The notes under the pieces are model-generated. The model did not search any database and was not told where the DNA came from. It saw nothing but the letters and a program-made list of their open reading frames with translations. Positions 43,874 to 51,709 of a stretch of DNA of 57,812 nucleotides are shown here, in pieces (position 1 is the first letter of the stretch; each line of letters opens with the position of its first letter). The stretch is taken from positions 62,674 to 120,485 of the forward strand of contig NZ_JAIBNX010000002.1 in NCBI RefSeq assembly GCF_026130045.1, given 5' to 3'. The DNA is from Micromonospora sp. CPCC 205371. Its GTDB lineage: Bacteria > Actinomycetota > Actinomycetes > Mycobacteriales > Micromonosporaceae. A program made the position numbers and the translations under genes.

Positions 43874-44596
43874 CTACCAGTCCATCCACCCGTCCAGCGG
43901 GGGCTTGCGCAGGTACGGCGGCTCGTCGTAGTCGATCGCGGTCAGCCACCGCGCCCCTGGCATCACCCGGTAGCCGAGCTTGCCGGTCAACTCCCGGACC
44001 ACGGTCGGCATGTGCAGCGCCCCGAAGACGACGGCCACCTCCATGTCCTCGGCGGCGAACTCGCCGTCGATCTCCCGCATCACGCCGAGCAGCAGACCCT
44101 CCCGCTTGCGGTCACTGGCGTCCCGGTCGACCTCGGTGTGGTCGTGGATGTCGAGCGGGCTGTTGCCGAGCCAGTCGCCGTCGCCCGTGAGGGCCATGTG
44201 CAGCGCGAGGATCGGCGTCATCACGGTCGCGGCCAGCCGCTCTTGACGCGACATCCGGCGGTCCGGGTCCGCGTTCGGCGCGAGGTAGTCGTCGGGGAAG
44301 ATGACCGGTACGCCGAGCGCGCCGTAGTCGATGTCCTGCGGCACCAGGTCACGGCTGGCTCGCTGGCGGGCCAGCCGCATCGCGTTGGCGAAAGCCATCC
44401 CGGTGGAACTGGGCCCGTCCCAGATCTCGGCGATGACAGCCTGGCAGGACCGCAGCCGCTGCCAGATCTCCCAGTAGTAGTCGGCGTGCCCCATGTGGAT
44501 GGTCGGGATGATCACCCAGCGCAGCCCGCCTGCGGGACGCCGGAACACAGTGACCGACGTCCGGAACCCCATGACGCTCATCTCGGTCAGCTGCAT
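43874..44596 (-). CDS. TraB/TIKI-superfamily-like conserved protein
   Basis: 240 residues. The pattern IIPTIHMGHADYYWEIWQRLRSCQAVIAEIW resembles the GTIHMG...L..cd.vi.E motif of TraB/PrgY/TIKI proteins. VVFGALHMPTVVREL near residue 200 matches the second His motif. These proteins are thought to be metal-dependent peptidases. No signal peptide or membrane helix is seen here. I make the family assignment on motif similarity only. Confidence 0.6.
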   Translation of the reverse strand: MQLTEMSVMGFRTSVTVFRRPAGGLRWVIIPTIHMGHADYYWEIWQRLRSCQAVIAEIWDGPSSTGMAFANAMRLARQRASRDLVPQDIDYGALGVPVIFPDDYLAPNADPDRRMSRQERLAATVMTPILALHMALTGDGDWLGNSPLDIHDHTEVDRDASDRKREGLLLGVMREIDGEFAAEDMEVAVVFGALHMPTVVRELTGKLGYRVMPGARWLTAIDYDEPPYLRKPPLDGWMDW

Positions 44597-44655
44597 GACG
44601 ACAGCGTAAAAAGCCGTTACCAGCCCGCCCAGCGCGCGACTTGTCGCCTCGATCG

Positions 44656-45009
44656 TTACGGAACGCTGGGGCCCAGTGGGACGTCGGCAGTTGGCGCGGC
44701 GGTGGGTGCGGGCTCCTTCAACTCGATGAAGATGCTGTGCGACGCGGTGTCGCCGACGTTCTCGCCGGTGTGCTCCTGCGCCCCCACCCAGCGGACTTCG
44801 CCGGCCTTCAGTTCGACGTCGACGTTGCGTCCGCCGGACGCGACACGGCGACGGAAGGCGCTCAGCGTCACCATCACGCTGTCTGGGTGCCGGTGTGCGT
44901 GCGTGTGGTCACCGGGTTCGTCGCGGTACTCCAGGACTCGCACTCGCTCGTTCTCGAATATCACGCGGTAGAGGTTCGGGTCGGTGATAGTCGGGTCGTG
45001 GGAGTTCAT
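44656..45009 (-). CDS. Small cupin-domain protein
   Basis: 117 residues. Cupin metal motif 1 reads YRDEPGDHTHAHRHPDSVMVTL (His-rich) and motif 2 is GEVRWVGAQEHTGENVG. It is a single-domain cupin that could bind a divalent metal. It is divergent from a TetR gene with a 62-bp gap full of palindromes, so it is the likely target of that repressor. The function is unknown. Confidence 0.83.
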   Translation of the reverse strand: MNSHDPTITDPNLYRVIFENERVRVLEYRDEPGDHTHAHRHPDSVMVTLSAFRRRVASGGRNVDVELKAGEVRWVGAQEHTGENVGDTASHSIFIELKEPAPTAAPTADVPLGPSVP

Positions 45010-45030
45010 CGCCGTCTCCTCCGCGCTTCG

Positions 45031-45055
45031 TGGGACTCCAGTCCCATATGGGACT
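45031..45055. promoter_or_regulatory. Three alternating TGGGACT half-sites between cupin and tetR genes
   Basis: TGGGACT (45031-45037), AGTCCCA (45040-45046) and TGGGACT (45049-45055) are spaced 9 bp apart. They form two overlapping perfect palindromes, TGGGACT-CC-AGTCCCA and AGTCCCATATGGGACT. This arrangement allows two TetR dimers to bind and covers both promoters. Confidence 0.8.
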
Positions 45056-45071
45056 ACGGTACCATGACGGC

Positions 45072-45698
45072 GTGGCGACGCCGTACGAATCCACCGGCCG
45101 GACAGCGCAGAAGTCGCGCACCCGACACGCGCTCATCGCCGCCACTCAAGACCTGCTCACGGCCGGACACACCCCCAAGGTCGAAGACGCCGCCGAACGG
45201 GCGGGCATCTCCCGCACCACCGCCTACCGCTACTTCCCCAACCAACGCAGCCTGCTTCTAGCGGCTCGGCCGACCATCTCGCCGGACAGCCTGATGCCAC
45301 CCGACGCACCCGCCGATCCGCGGGGACGCCTCGACGCGGTCATGACCGCGTTCACCCGGTACAACCTCACCTGGGAACCCCAGTTGCGCACCTCGCTGCG
45401 GCTGTCGCTGGAACCGGACGCCGACCAGCCGGTACTGCGCCAGGGACGCGCCATCGGCTGGATCGCCGAGGCTCTGACGCCATTGCGGGACAGCCACCCG
45501 CACGTCGACATCGACCGGCTCGCGGTCGCGATCCGCTCAGCGACGGGCATAGAAACACTCATCTGGCTCATCGACATCGCCGGTTACACCCGGGAGCAGG
45601 CAGCCATCACCGTCAAGGCAACCGCCCGCGCGCTCCTGGACGCCGCCCTCCACGGCGACGCCCCAGCCGCCACGACGACGATCCGGTCGCGGGATTAG
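45072..45698 (+). CDS. TetR-family transcriptional regulator
   Basis: 208 residues from the GTG at 45072. HTH: KSRTRHALIAATQDLLTAGHTPKVEDAAERAGISRTTAYRYFPNQRSLLLA. The open frame runs further upstream through the palindromic operator, so the downstream GTG is the better start. It probably represses itself and the divergent cupin gene. Its stop overlaps the convergent hxlR gene by 4 bp. Confidence 0.88.
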   Translation: MATPYESTGRTAQKSRTRHALIAATQDLLTAGHTPKVEDAAERAGISRTTAYRYFPNQRSLLLAARPTISPDSLMPPDAPADPRGRLDAVMTAFTRYNLTWEPQLRTSLRLSLEPDADQPVLRQGRAIGWIAEALTPLRDSHPHVDIDRLAVAIRSATGIETLIWLIDIAGYTREQAAITVKATARALLDAALHGDAPAATTTIRSRD

Positions 45699-46159
45699 TT
45701 GGCCAGTCTGGCCAGGACGCTGTTGTCGCCGACGAAGATGCATCCGCCCTCGCGGACCGTGTCGGTGATCAGCCGGGTCATCCGTTCCTTGTCCGAGTTG
45801 ACCAGCGCGATCCAGTCCGGTGGGGCGTCGGTGTCCGGATCGGCGCGGGCGCTCCAGGCCGCGATTTCGAGCAGGACCGGGATCAGGGCGAGGCCGGTCT
45901 CGGTAAGCCGATAACTGGTCTTGCGGCGGTCACTGTCGTCGCGGGTACGGACGAGGATGTTCCGCTGTTCCAGATTGGCCAGGCGGTTGGCGAGGATGCT
46001 GGGCGCGATCCGTTCCTCGGCGGCCAGAAACTCGGAGAAGGTGCGCTTGCCGAAGTAGACGATGTCGCGGACCACCAGCAGGGACCAGGCATCGCCGAAC
46101 GCTTCCAGGCCGAAGTTGATTGGGCAGTGGGACTTGCCAGTCGCGCGCTTCAACCCCAA
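45695..46159 (-). CDS. HxlR-family winged-helix regulator
   Basis: 154 residues. HxlR hallmarks are CPINFGLEAFGDAWSLLVVRDIVYFGKRTFSEFLAAEERIAPSILANRLANLEQRNIL and RKTSYRLTETGLALIPVLLEI. The conserved N-terminal Cys (SHCPI) is present and in some members senses reactive electrophiles. It is divergent from an SRPBCC gene, a frequent HxlR target arrangement. Confidence 0.9.
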   Translation of the reverse strand: MGLKRATGKSHCPINFGLEAFGDAWSLLVVRDIVYFGKRTFSEFLAAEERIAPSILANRLANLEQRNILVRTRDDSDRRKTSYRLTETGLALIPVLLEIAAWSARADPDTDAPPDWIALVNSDKERMTRLITDTVREGGCIFVGDNSVLARLAN

Positions 46160-46164
46160 CTCCC

Positions 46165-46192
46165 TTGACTACGATAATGAAAGCAATATACC
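46165..46192 (+). promoter_or_regulatory. Candidate sigma-70-type promoter for the SRPBCC gene
   Basis: TTGACT (46165-46170) and TATACC (46187-46192) have a 16-bp spacer, in an AT-rich island between the divergent genes. A start of transcription about 7 bp later would fall at the ATG at 46201, giving a leaderless or nearly leaderless message. Confidence 0.5.
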
Positions 46193-46200
46193 GTACCGGC

Positions 46201-46734
46201 ATGTCAGCCAGCGCCCCGCAGACGTTGGACGTCACCGCCCGCCGCACCTATCCCGCCCCGGTCGAGGCCGTGTGGGCCGCCTGGACGGAGTCCGAGCTGA
46301 TCCGCCGATGGTGGGGACCGGAGGGTTTCACCTGCCCACTCGCGCGGATGGACGTGCGCGCCGGTGGCGTCAGCCTGCTCGCCATGCAAGCACCGCAGCG
46401 GTACGGCGGTGGCCAGACGTACAACACCTGGACGTACAGCGTGGTCGAACCGATGGCTCGGCTGGAGTACGTCATGCGGTTCGCCGACCCGACGGGTACG
46501 ACGATCAGCCCCGCCGACGCGGGCATCCCATTCGGCGTGCCCGACGCGGTGCCCCATGTCGTGACCTTCACGCCCACGGCCGACGGCAGCACAGAGCTGA
46601 GCATCACCGAGTCGGGCTACACCACGGCACCGGCCCGCGACATGTCCCAGGCCGGGCTCGACCAGTGCCTGGACAAGCTCGCCGTGGCACTGGCCGACAC
46701 CGCCGGCACCCAGCCTCCAAGGCCGCCGGCCTAG
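46201..46734 (+). CDS. SRPBCC family protein (AHSA1-like)
   Basis: 177 residues from the ATG at 46201; ATG 46177 is possible. The AHSA1 signature is VTARRTYPAPVEAVWAAWTESELIRRWWGPEGFTCPLARMDVRAGGVSLLAM. The C-terminal part has VTFTPTADGSTELSITESGY. No ribosome site is evident, consistent with leaderless translation. It is likely regulated by the divergent HxlR. The ligand is unknown. Confidence 0.88.
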   Translation: MSASAPQTLDVTARRTYPAPVEAVWAAWTESELIRRWWGPEGFTCPLARMDVRAGGVSLLAMQAPQRYGGGQTYNTWTYSVVEPMARLEYVMRFADPTGTTISPADAGIPFGVPDAVPHVVTFTPTADGSTELSITESGYTTAPARDMSQAGLDQCLDKLAVALADTAGTQPPRPPA

Positions 46735-46775
46735 CCGCCGTCCAAGAAGAGACCACCCGCTGAAGCAGCGAGGCT

Positions 46776-47213
46776 ATGGACCGTATCGAATTTCGCACCA
46801 TCGAGCAGGAACTCGGCGTCGGGGTATTGCCGACACTCGTCCCGCACCTTAACGGCGTTCCTCTGCCCGACCTGGTTCGCGAGGTTGAGCGACCCTTTGC
46901 GCGGCGCGAGGGAAAGCCTGATCTCGCAGGCAGTTACGCGGGTCTGCTCGACGAGCGGGTGCGCTGGCCGGGTCGGCACTACCTCGGTGATCCGGTCCTG
47001 AGCTGGTTCGGCGACGGTGACACCGTCCTGCTCGGGTGTGTCTGCAGTGACTGGGGCTGCTGGCCGTTCACCGCGATGGTCACGGTCGAGGAGGAGACGG
47101 TCACTTGGTGCCGCTACCGCACCGGGCATCGCGATTGGGACTACCGCGAACTGCGCGACGCTATCTTCGATCGCCGCCAGTACGAGGAAGCGTTACGTGC
47201 GACGGCTCGTTGA
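46776..47213 (+). CDS. Conserved hypothetical protein
   Basis: 145 residues (MDRIEFRTIEQELGVGVLPTLVPHLNGVPLPDLVREVERPF). A Cys/Trp cluster VLLGCVCSDWGCWPFTAMVTV and a C-terminal HRDWDYRELRDAIFDRRQYEEAL give it a distinctive character seen in actinobacterial hypothetical proteins. No catalytic signature is evident. It is 41 bp after the SRPBCC gene and possibly co-transcribed. Confidence 0.75.
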   Translation: MDRIEFRTIEQELGVGVLPTLVPHLNGVPLPDLVREVERPFARREGKPDLAGSYAGLLDERVRWPGRHYLGDPVLSWFGDGDTVLLGCVCSDWGCWPFTAMVTVEEETVTWCRYRTGHRDWDYRELRDAIFDRRQYEEALRATAR

Positions 47214-47218
47214 GCAGC

Positions 47219-47929
47219 CTACCCGCGTGGAGCGGTGCGGCGCTCGCGGATCTCCCGCAGCGTAAACCACGCCAACGGCCCCAGGGCGCTCACCGCGAAC
47301 GCCAGCACCGACAACCATGGAACGCGGTCAAAGGAGAGTGCGACGAGAGCGGTCCCGAAGGCCAGCAGGGCTGCGGCCGTCGCGTACGCACCGCTGGAGT
47401 TGTAGCCGAAGACATACTTCGGCCCCTCCTTCCGCAGCCGCCACAGCCGGTAAACCTGCAGCACCATCAGTACGAACGCCGGCGGCAGCGGCAGGAACAC
47501 CATCGAGGCGCCCGGCGTCCACGGCGTGCGCACGTACTTATCCTCGACGGCGACGAGGTGCCCGTGCCACATACCCACCCGGACGGTCTGCCCCTCGTCG
47601 ACGTCGAGGTACGCCTTCCGGTCCTTCAGCAAAGACGTCCTCTCGCCGCCGCTGTGTAGGCGAAACCGGACCTCCTGCGAGTTGCCGCCGCCGTAACCGC
47701 CCGTGCCGCTGAAGTAGTTGATTTCCACGACCTCCGCCGGCTCCAGCGCGAGCGTGCCGTTGCGATGCGCGGAGTACGCCGCCGTTTCCACGTATGCGCG
47801 GTGTCCAAAGTAGGCCAGGAGGATGGCGGCGAGCGTGCCGGATATGACCACCACCCAGACGCGCAACCGGACCTCTCCCCGCAAGACCGCCGGTACGCCG
47901 TCACGCCTCGCCGACGCCATGCCCACCAT
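47219..47929 (-). CDS. Predicted membrane protein, DUF3592-like
   Basis: 236 residues from ATG 47929 (MVGMASARRDG); a GTG at 47947 adds six. An N-terminal helix (VWVVVISGTLAAILLAYFG) is followed by a soluble middle section and about three C-terminal helices (MVFLPLPPAFVLMVLQVYRLW, AAALLAFGTALVALSF, LSVLAFAVSALGPLAWF). The middle GETVRVGMW-like part (DVDEGQTVRVGMWHGHLVAV) resembles DUF3592 proteins. The function is unknown. Confidence 0.7.
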   Translation of the reverse strand: MVGMASARRDGVPAVLRGEVRLRVWVVVISGTLAAILLAYFGHRAYVETAAYSAHRNGTLALEPAEVVEINYFSGTGGYGGGNSQEVRFRLHSGGERTSLLKDRKAYLDVDEGQTVRVGMWHGHLVAVEDKYVRTPWTPGASMVFLPLPPAFVLMVLQVYRLWRLRKEGPKYVFGYNSSGAYATAAALLAFGTALVALSFDRVPWLSVLAFAVSALGPLAWFTLREIRERRTAPRG

Positions 47930-47974
47930 GCTAATGAACGGCCGCACCTTCCAGGCCGCCGCTGGACGGCAGGG

Positions 47975-48835
47975 TCAGAAGCTTCCAAACCCCCCGACGT
48001 CGCCGACCCCGTAACCGCTGTGGTGGCTGGTGCCACGTTCGAGTCGTTCGCGGCTGCGGCGGGTCGGCACCGGCCACGGCGGCCGGTTCGTACACCAAGC
48101 GGTGGGGCCTCGGTGCGCCTTCTCCCACGGGCCTACGGCCGCCCACCACTGGGCGAAGGAGAGCGGGTGGCCGGCCGCCGCGCAGTCGGCGACCACCGCC
48201 TGCTTCGTGCCGGCGTCCCAGCGGACGGTGGTCATGCCGTACTCGTACAGTTCGTCGCCCAGCACGTCCAGCCGGAACGGCCCGCGTGCCCTGGCGTCCG
48301 CGCGCAGCGGCCCGGTGTCCGCAACGTCATGCCGGAACACCACGGCACTCGCCCGTCCCTTTTGGACCCAGCCCCACACCGGGCGGCGGATCACCGCGGT
48401 AAGCCGCCCATGCCGTTCCTCGGCCGCCCGGGCGGCGCGCTGGCGCTCCTCGCGAACCGCCCTCACCCTGGCGTGGATCTCTTCCTCGACCGGCCGGTAC
48501 CGTGCCCGTGCCTGGGCTAGCAGCGCAGCGTTCTCAGCGAATCGCGCCCGTTGCTCGGCCCGGTATCCCGGCAGCCAGCGGAGACCGGCCAGCCGGCCGC
48601 GCCGCCACCACGGCCGCTTGACGGGACTGCGGAAAACGGTGGCGGCGTGAGTGAGGTCTTCTTCGAAGCGCCGGCGGGCGGCCGTCCACCGCTCGCGGTC
48701 ATCGCCGGTACCGGGCACGCGCTCGGCGCCACTCCCCTCCGTGCCCCACCAAGGACTCTCGCCGGGCCGGACCGTGATCGCGTACTGGCCGTCCAGCACC
48801 GGCGCCACCTCGATCGTGCCCTCCTCGCCCGTCAC
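47975..48835 (-). CDS. Hypothetical Arg/Ala-rich protein with central coiled coil
   Basis: 286 residues from a GTG at 48835 with AAGGAG 6 bp upstream, which is a better start than the ATG at 48871. It begins VTGEEGTIEVAPVLDGQYAITV. A coiled-coil-like stretch (YRPVEEEIHARVRAVREERQRAARAAEERHG) lies in the middle. The C-terminus is Gly-rich (GYGVGDVGGFGSF). No known domain is recognised. The two genes on this strand (47219 and this one) are close and may form a unit. Confidence 0.65.
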   Translation of the reverse strand: MTGEEGTIEVAPVLDGQYAITVRPGESPWWGTEGSGAERVPGTGDDRERWTAARRRFEEDLTHAATVFRSPVKRPWWRRGRLAGLRWLPGYRAEQRARFAENAALLAQARARYRPVEEEIHARVRAVREERQRAARAAEERHGRLTAVIRRPVWGWVQKGRASAVVFRHDVADTGPLRADARARGPFRLDVLGDELYEYGMTTVRWDAGTKQAVVADCAAAGHPLSFAQWWAAVGPWEKAHRGPTAWCTNRPPWPVPTRRSRERLERGTSHHSGYGVGDVGGFGSF

Positions 48836-48883
48836 GGCTGCTCCTTCGCCTTTCGGGTGACGAGCCGGCACTCGCCTGCCCGA

Positions 48884-49393
48884 TCAGCGATGCCAAAACT
48901 GGCGTGGCGCGAACCCTTCACGTCGCAGCCAGTGCTCGGTATAGACGATCCGCTCCGCCTCAACGACCACGAGTGTATCCTCGGGCGGCTCGGACAACGG
49001 TCGCCCTCGCTCGGCGTGCTCGCTCTCCCATCGGAACGCCTCCCAGTAGTGCGCGCGGTCCGGATGCTCCGGCCCAAGCACCCTGGCGGTTCCGAACAGT
49101 TGAGCGCCGCGGCTGCTGGCCAGCCCAACCAACGGCGCGAATATGCCGATCGACACGCGCGGATCCGTGGCGAGGTTCCGCATCTTCGGCGAACGCGGCG
49201 CGGCGGTGAAGAGCACCGCGAAGTCCAGCGGGTAGTACCGCACCGGGGTCGCCAACGGTCCGTCCGGACCCGTGGTCGCGAGCACGCACATGTTCTGCGA
49301 CGACAGCAGGTTGAGAATGCGCTCTTCAAGTCGCTGACGATCGAGCCGCTTCGCCGGCGTGGGCCTGGCCAGCCACGGATTCGTCAACGGCAT
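48884..49393 (-). CDS. Pyridoxamine 5'-phosphate oxidase-family protein
   Basis: 169 residues. The split-barrel flavin-binding pattern reads RILNLLSSQNMCVLATTGPDGPLATPVRYYPLDFAVLFTAAPRSPKMRNLATDPRVSIGIFAP. The C-terminal part AERIVYTEHWLRREGFAPRQFW is typical of one PPOX-like actinobacterial subgroup. Cofactor and substrate are not known. Confidence 0.83.
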   Translation of the reverse strand: MPLTNPWLARPTPAKRLDRQRLEERILNLLSSQNMCVLATTGPDGPLATPVRYYPLDFAVLFTAAPRSPKMRNLATDPRVSIGIFAPLVGLASSRGAQLFGTARVLGPEHPDRAHYWEAFRWESEHAERGRPLSEPPEDTLVVVEAERIVYTEHWLRREGFAPRQFWHR

Positions 49394-49510
49394 TCAGCGT
49401 CCTCGATCATGGCGAGCACCCTACCCGGCGACCGCGAGGAGGCGCTGTGTAGCATGCCTGGAGACGGTGCAGTAATGAAAACCAAATTCAGACCGTGCCG
49501 GGGGATGTTG

Positions 49511-49777
49511 ATGGAGATCGACCACGTGGTGCTCGCGGCCCGGAGCAAGTCCGACGCCGAGCACGCGCTACGCGAGGCTGGGCTGGGAGTGGCCCGCGGC
49601 CGGAACATCCCCGGTTTCGGGCTGTCCAACCTGGTCGTGCCGTTGGGGCAATCACTACTGGAAGTCCAGTACCCCAACGGTGAGCAGCCGGCACCCGGAG
49701 CCCCACCCCTGGTCGAACTGGACTACAAGGCGTTCGCCGCGCACCCGGACGAGCCGCCGACCGCCCCGCCGCCCTGA
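49511..49777 (+). pseudogene. Truncated glyoxalase/VOC-like protein
   Basis: 88 codons: MEIDHVVLAARSKSDAEHALREAGLGVARGRNIPGFGLSNLVVPLGQSLLEVQYPNGEQPAPGAPPLVELD, then a Pro-rich end PDEPPTAPPP. This matches only the first half of the glyoxalase-like VOC family, usually about 200 residues. The second VOC half is missing and the tail is low-complexity, so the gene is probably truncated. The next 120 bp show no continuation that I can recognise. Confidence 0.55.
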
Positions 49778-49898
49778 CCGCGCCGCACACCCGTCAACCC
49801 ACCGGCATCCTCGGCCTCGACGTGGCCGGGCCCACCGCGGCCGGAGGGCCGGACACGCTGGTTGCGTATCCGGCACTTGCCGACCGAAGCACCATGGC

Positions 49899-50204
49899 TC
49901 AGTGCTCGTCGTAGTGGTCGTCGTGTGCGGCGTGACGGTGCCCGTCGTGCACGTAGTCGACGTGGTCGCCGTGCGTCACGGTGCTGTGGCCGCAGTTGGC
50001 CCCGTGCGTGTGGTCATGCGCTTCGGCCGAGGCGTGCACCTCGGTGAGCGCGCACTCGTCGTAGTGATCCTCGTGGGGATGGTGGGCATGCCCGTCGTGC
50101 AGGTAGTCGACGTGGTCGGCGTGCGCCACGCTGGCGTGTCCGCACCCCTCGGCGTGGGTGTGCTCGTGCCCGGCGTGCGGGCGGTGTTCGGTCGCGGTCG
50201 TCAT
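49899..50204 (-). CDS. His-rich tandem-repeat metal-binding protein
   Basis: 101 residues, 27 of them His. Two ~37-residue repeats differ at few positions: HTHAEGCGHASVAHADHVDY then LHDGHAHHPHEDHYDE, and HTHGANCGHSTVTHGDHVDY then VHDGHRHAAHDDHYDE. Each has one Cys and many His/Asp, suggesting Zn or Ni buffering in the cytoplasm; no signal peptide is present. Its ATG overlaps the ArsR stop (ATGA), so it is made with the metal sensor. The anchored-repeat metal ABC operon lies next to it. Confidence 0.85.
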   Translation of the reverse strand: MTTATEHRPHAGHEHTHAEGCGHASVAHADHVDYLHDGHAHHPHEDHYDECALTEVHASAEAHDHTHGANCGHSTVTHGDHVDYVHDGHRHAAHDDHYDEH

Positions 50205-50527
50205 GATGATCCTTCCTTGCTGCCTTCATTACTGTGGGCAATGGCATCCCGCACGATGTGTGCGACGTGCTCGTCGCGCAGCGCATACGCCATCTGCCGC
50301 CCCCTACGGACCCGCCGCACCAACCGGGCATCCCGCAGCACCCTCAAGTGCTGCGAGACCAGCGGCTGCGCCAGCCCGGTCGCCTCGGTCAGCTGACGCA
50401 CAAAACGTTCCTGGCCAGCGAGCAGGTCCACGATCGCTACCCGCACCGGCGAGGCCAGCACCCGAAACACCTGCGCCACCGCGCCGTACCGGTCAAGCAG
50501 CGAGTCAGTCACAACACATAGTCTCAT
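50201..50527 (-). CDS. ArsR/SmtB-family metal-responsive repressor
   Basis: 108 residues from ATG 50527, or 103 from GTG 50512. Winged helix: YGAVAQVFRVLASPVRVAIVDLLAGQERFVRQLTEATGLAQPLVSQHLRVLRDARLVRRV. An alpha-5 His/Asp/Glu-containing helix (DEHVAHIVRDAIAHSNE) is the usual SmtB/CzrA-type zinc site (D-x-H...H-x(2)-H/E). Translational coupling to the His-rich protein points to zinc sensing. The ATG at 50527 lies inside the palindromic operator, which favours the GTG start. Confidence 0.88.
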   Translation of the reverse strand: MRLCVVTDSLLDRYGAVAQVFRVLASPVRVAIVDLLAGQERFVRQLTEATGLAQPLVSQHLRVLRDARLVRRVRRGRQMAYALRDEHVAHIVRDAIAHSNEGSKEGSS

Positions 50528-50543
50528 GCGCAAACTAGCATGA
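50524..50543. promoter_or_regulatory. ArsR/SmtB-type operator palindrome
   Basis: TCATGC (50524-50529) and GCATGA (50538-50543) are perfect inverted arms with an 8-nt spacer, similar in form to SmtB/CzrA operators with TGA...TCA ends. It overlaps the upstream candidate start codon of the regulator itself, consistent with autorepression. Confidence 0.6.
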
Positions 50544-50555
50544 AAAGTCGACAAC

Positions 50556-50568
50556 GATAACCACGATC
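50556..50568. promoter_or_regulatory. Candidate Zur box upstream of arsR/His-rich operon
   Basis: GATAACCACGATC resembles the actinobacterial Zur/Fur core GATAATCATTATC at about 9 of 13 positions. It lies 29 bp upstream of arsR in a short AT-richer segment. Dual control by Zur and ArsR would be unusual, and I hold this one as weak. Confidence 0.3.
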
Positions 50569-50632
50569 GACTCGCCGGTTGCCCAGCTCGCCACGCCGAT
50601 CGTGGCTGGCCAAGATTCATGGATTTCGAGCT

Positions 50633-50652
50633 ACCGCGACGCCCGTCGCGGT
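50633..50652. terminator. Stem-loop in the arsR/permease intergenic region
   Basis: ACCGCGAC and GTCGCGGT form a perfect 8-bp stem with loop GCCC. It lies over 200 bp beyond the permease stop and could end read-through into the arsR promoter. No U-tract is present. Confidence 0.4.
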
Positions 50653-50751
50653 CCATGCCCGCTGCTCCCGCGGCCTCACCCTGCGCGTCCAGTCACGGGC
50701 GGCCTCCGCCGGGACTGGTGGGGGGTTGGGCTTGGCCCCGCGGAGCCGGCA

Positions 50752-50798
50752 GCGCAGGCCGGGGATTTCGGCGAGCTCTGCGAGCCGCCGGCCTGCGC
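50752..50798 (-). terminator. Large stem-loop after the metal permease gene
   Basis: GCGCAGGCCGG (50752-50762) pairs perfectly with CCGGCCTGCGC (50788-50798) over 11 bp, with a 25-nt loop. It starts 65 nt past the permease stop on the minus strand and is the best candidate for the end of the anchored-repeat operon. The rest of 50528-50862 has no gene. Confidence 0.5.
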
Positions 50799-50862
50799 GG
50801 TGCCCGCGGGAGCAAACGGTCCGCCACTGACACGGACCGGGGCACTAAAGAACGGAGGCTCT

Positions 50863-51708
50863 CTAGACGTATCGGGCGAGTAGGCCGTGTCTCGGAGCTA
50901 GGAGCCACGCGATCAGGAAGACGGCGGTCAGCGTGAGCACGATGGTGCCGCCGACCGGGAGGTCCCACGACCAAGACACATAGAGGCCGACGAGCGCGCA
51001 GACACCGCCGATGAGCGGTGCGATGAGCATCATGGCGGCGAGCCGGTCGGTCAGTAGGCGGGCCGCCGCGGCCGGTGTGATGAGCAGGGCGAGCACCAGG
51101 ATGTTGCCGATGGTCTGCACGGAAATGACCACCGCGAGGGTCACCAGCACGTAGAGCGCCAGGTCGAGCCAGAACGCGCGCAGGCCGATCGCCCGGGCCA
51201 TCTCCCGATCCAGCGCGACCGCGACGAACTCCTTGTGCAGCAGGAACATCGCCATGAGCAGGACGAGGCCGGTGATGGCCACGATGTAGACGTCGCGGTC
51301 GGGGATGCCGGTGATGGAGCCGAACAGGAACTGTTGCAGCGATCCGGCGTAGCCGGGTGCTCGGGAGATGATGACGATGCCGAGGGCGAACGCGGCGACG
51401 AAGAACACCCCGATGACGGAGTCCTCTTTCAGCCGCCGGTGTTGGGAGAAGATGGCGACGAGCACGGCGGTGACGACCCCGGCGATGGTGCCGCCGAGGA
51501 CCAGGTTGCCGGAGATGACGAACGCGACCGCAAGGCCGGGGAACACCGCGTGGGCGACCGCGTCGCCGATGAACGCCATCCCCCGCAGCACCACGTAGCA
51601 GCCAACGACCCCGCATACGATGGCGGACATGACCGCGATCAGCAGCGCCCTGGGCAGGAACGCCAGGTCGGGGTTGAAAAGGTCGGCGATGAAGTCGAGT
51701 GGTGACAT
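50863..51708 (-). CDS. Anchored repeat-type ABC transporter permease (ZnuB-like)
   Basis: 281 residues with about eight membrane helices. ABC-3/ZnuB family features are VVLRGMAFIGDAVAHAVFPGLAVAFV, SVIGVFFVAAFALGIVI, ALDREMARAIGLRAFWLDLALYVLVTLAVVISVQTIGNILVLALLITPAAAARLL. It is the channel for zinc or manganese with the ATPase encoded 1 bp upstream. The neighbouring repeat proteins place it in the actinobacterial 'anchored repeat' subgroup. Confidence 0.92.
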   Translation of the reverse strand: MSPLDFIADLFNPDLAFLPRALLIAVMSAIVCGVVGCYVVLRGMAFIGDAVAHAVFPGLAVAFVISGNLVLGGTIAGVVTAVLVAIFSQHRRLKEDSVIGVFFVAAFALGIVIISRAPGYAGSLQQFLFGSITGIPDRDVYIVAITGLVLLMAMFLLHKEFVAVALDREMARAIGLRAFWLDLALYVLVTLAVVISVQTIGNILVLALLITPAAAARLLTDRLAAMMLIAPLIGGVCALVGLYVSWSWDLPVGGTIVLTLTAVFLIAWLLAPRHGLLARYV

Positions 51709-51709
51709 G

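Noticed and set aside
49899-50204. CRISPR-like short repeats
   Set aside because: The repeated DNA is the in-frame coding repeat of the His-rich protein. There are two copies only and no unique spacers.
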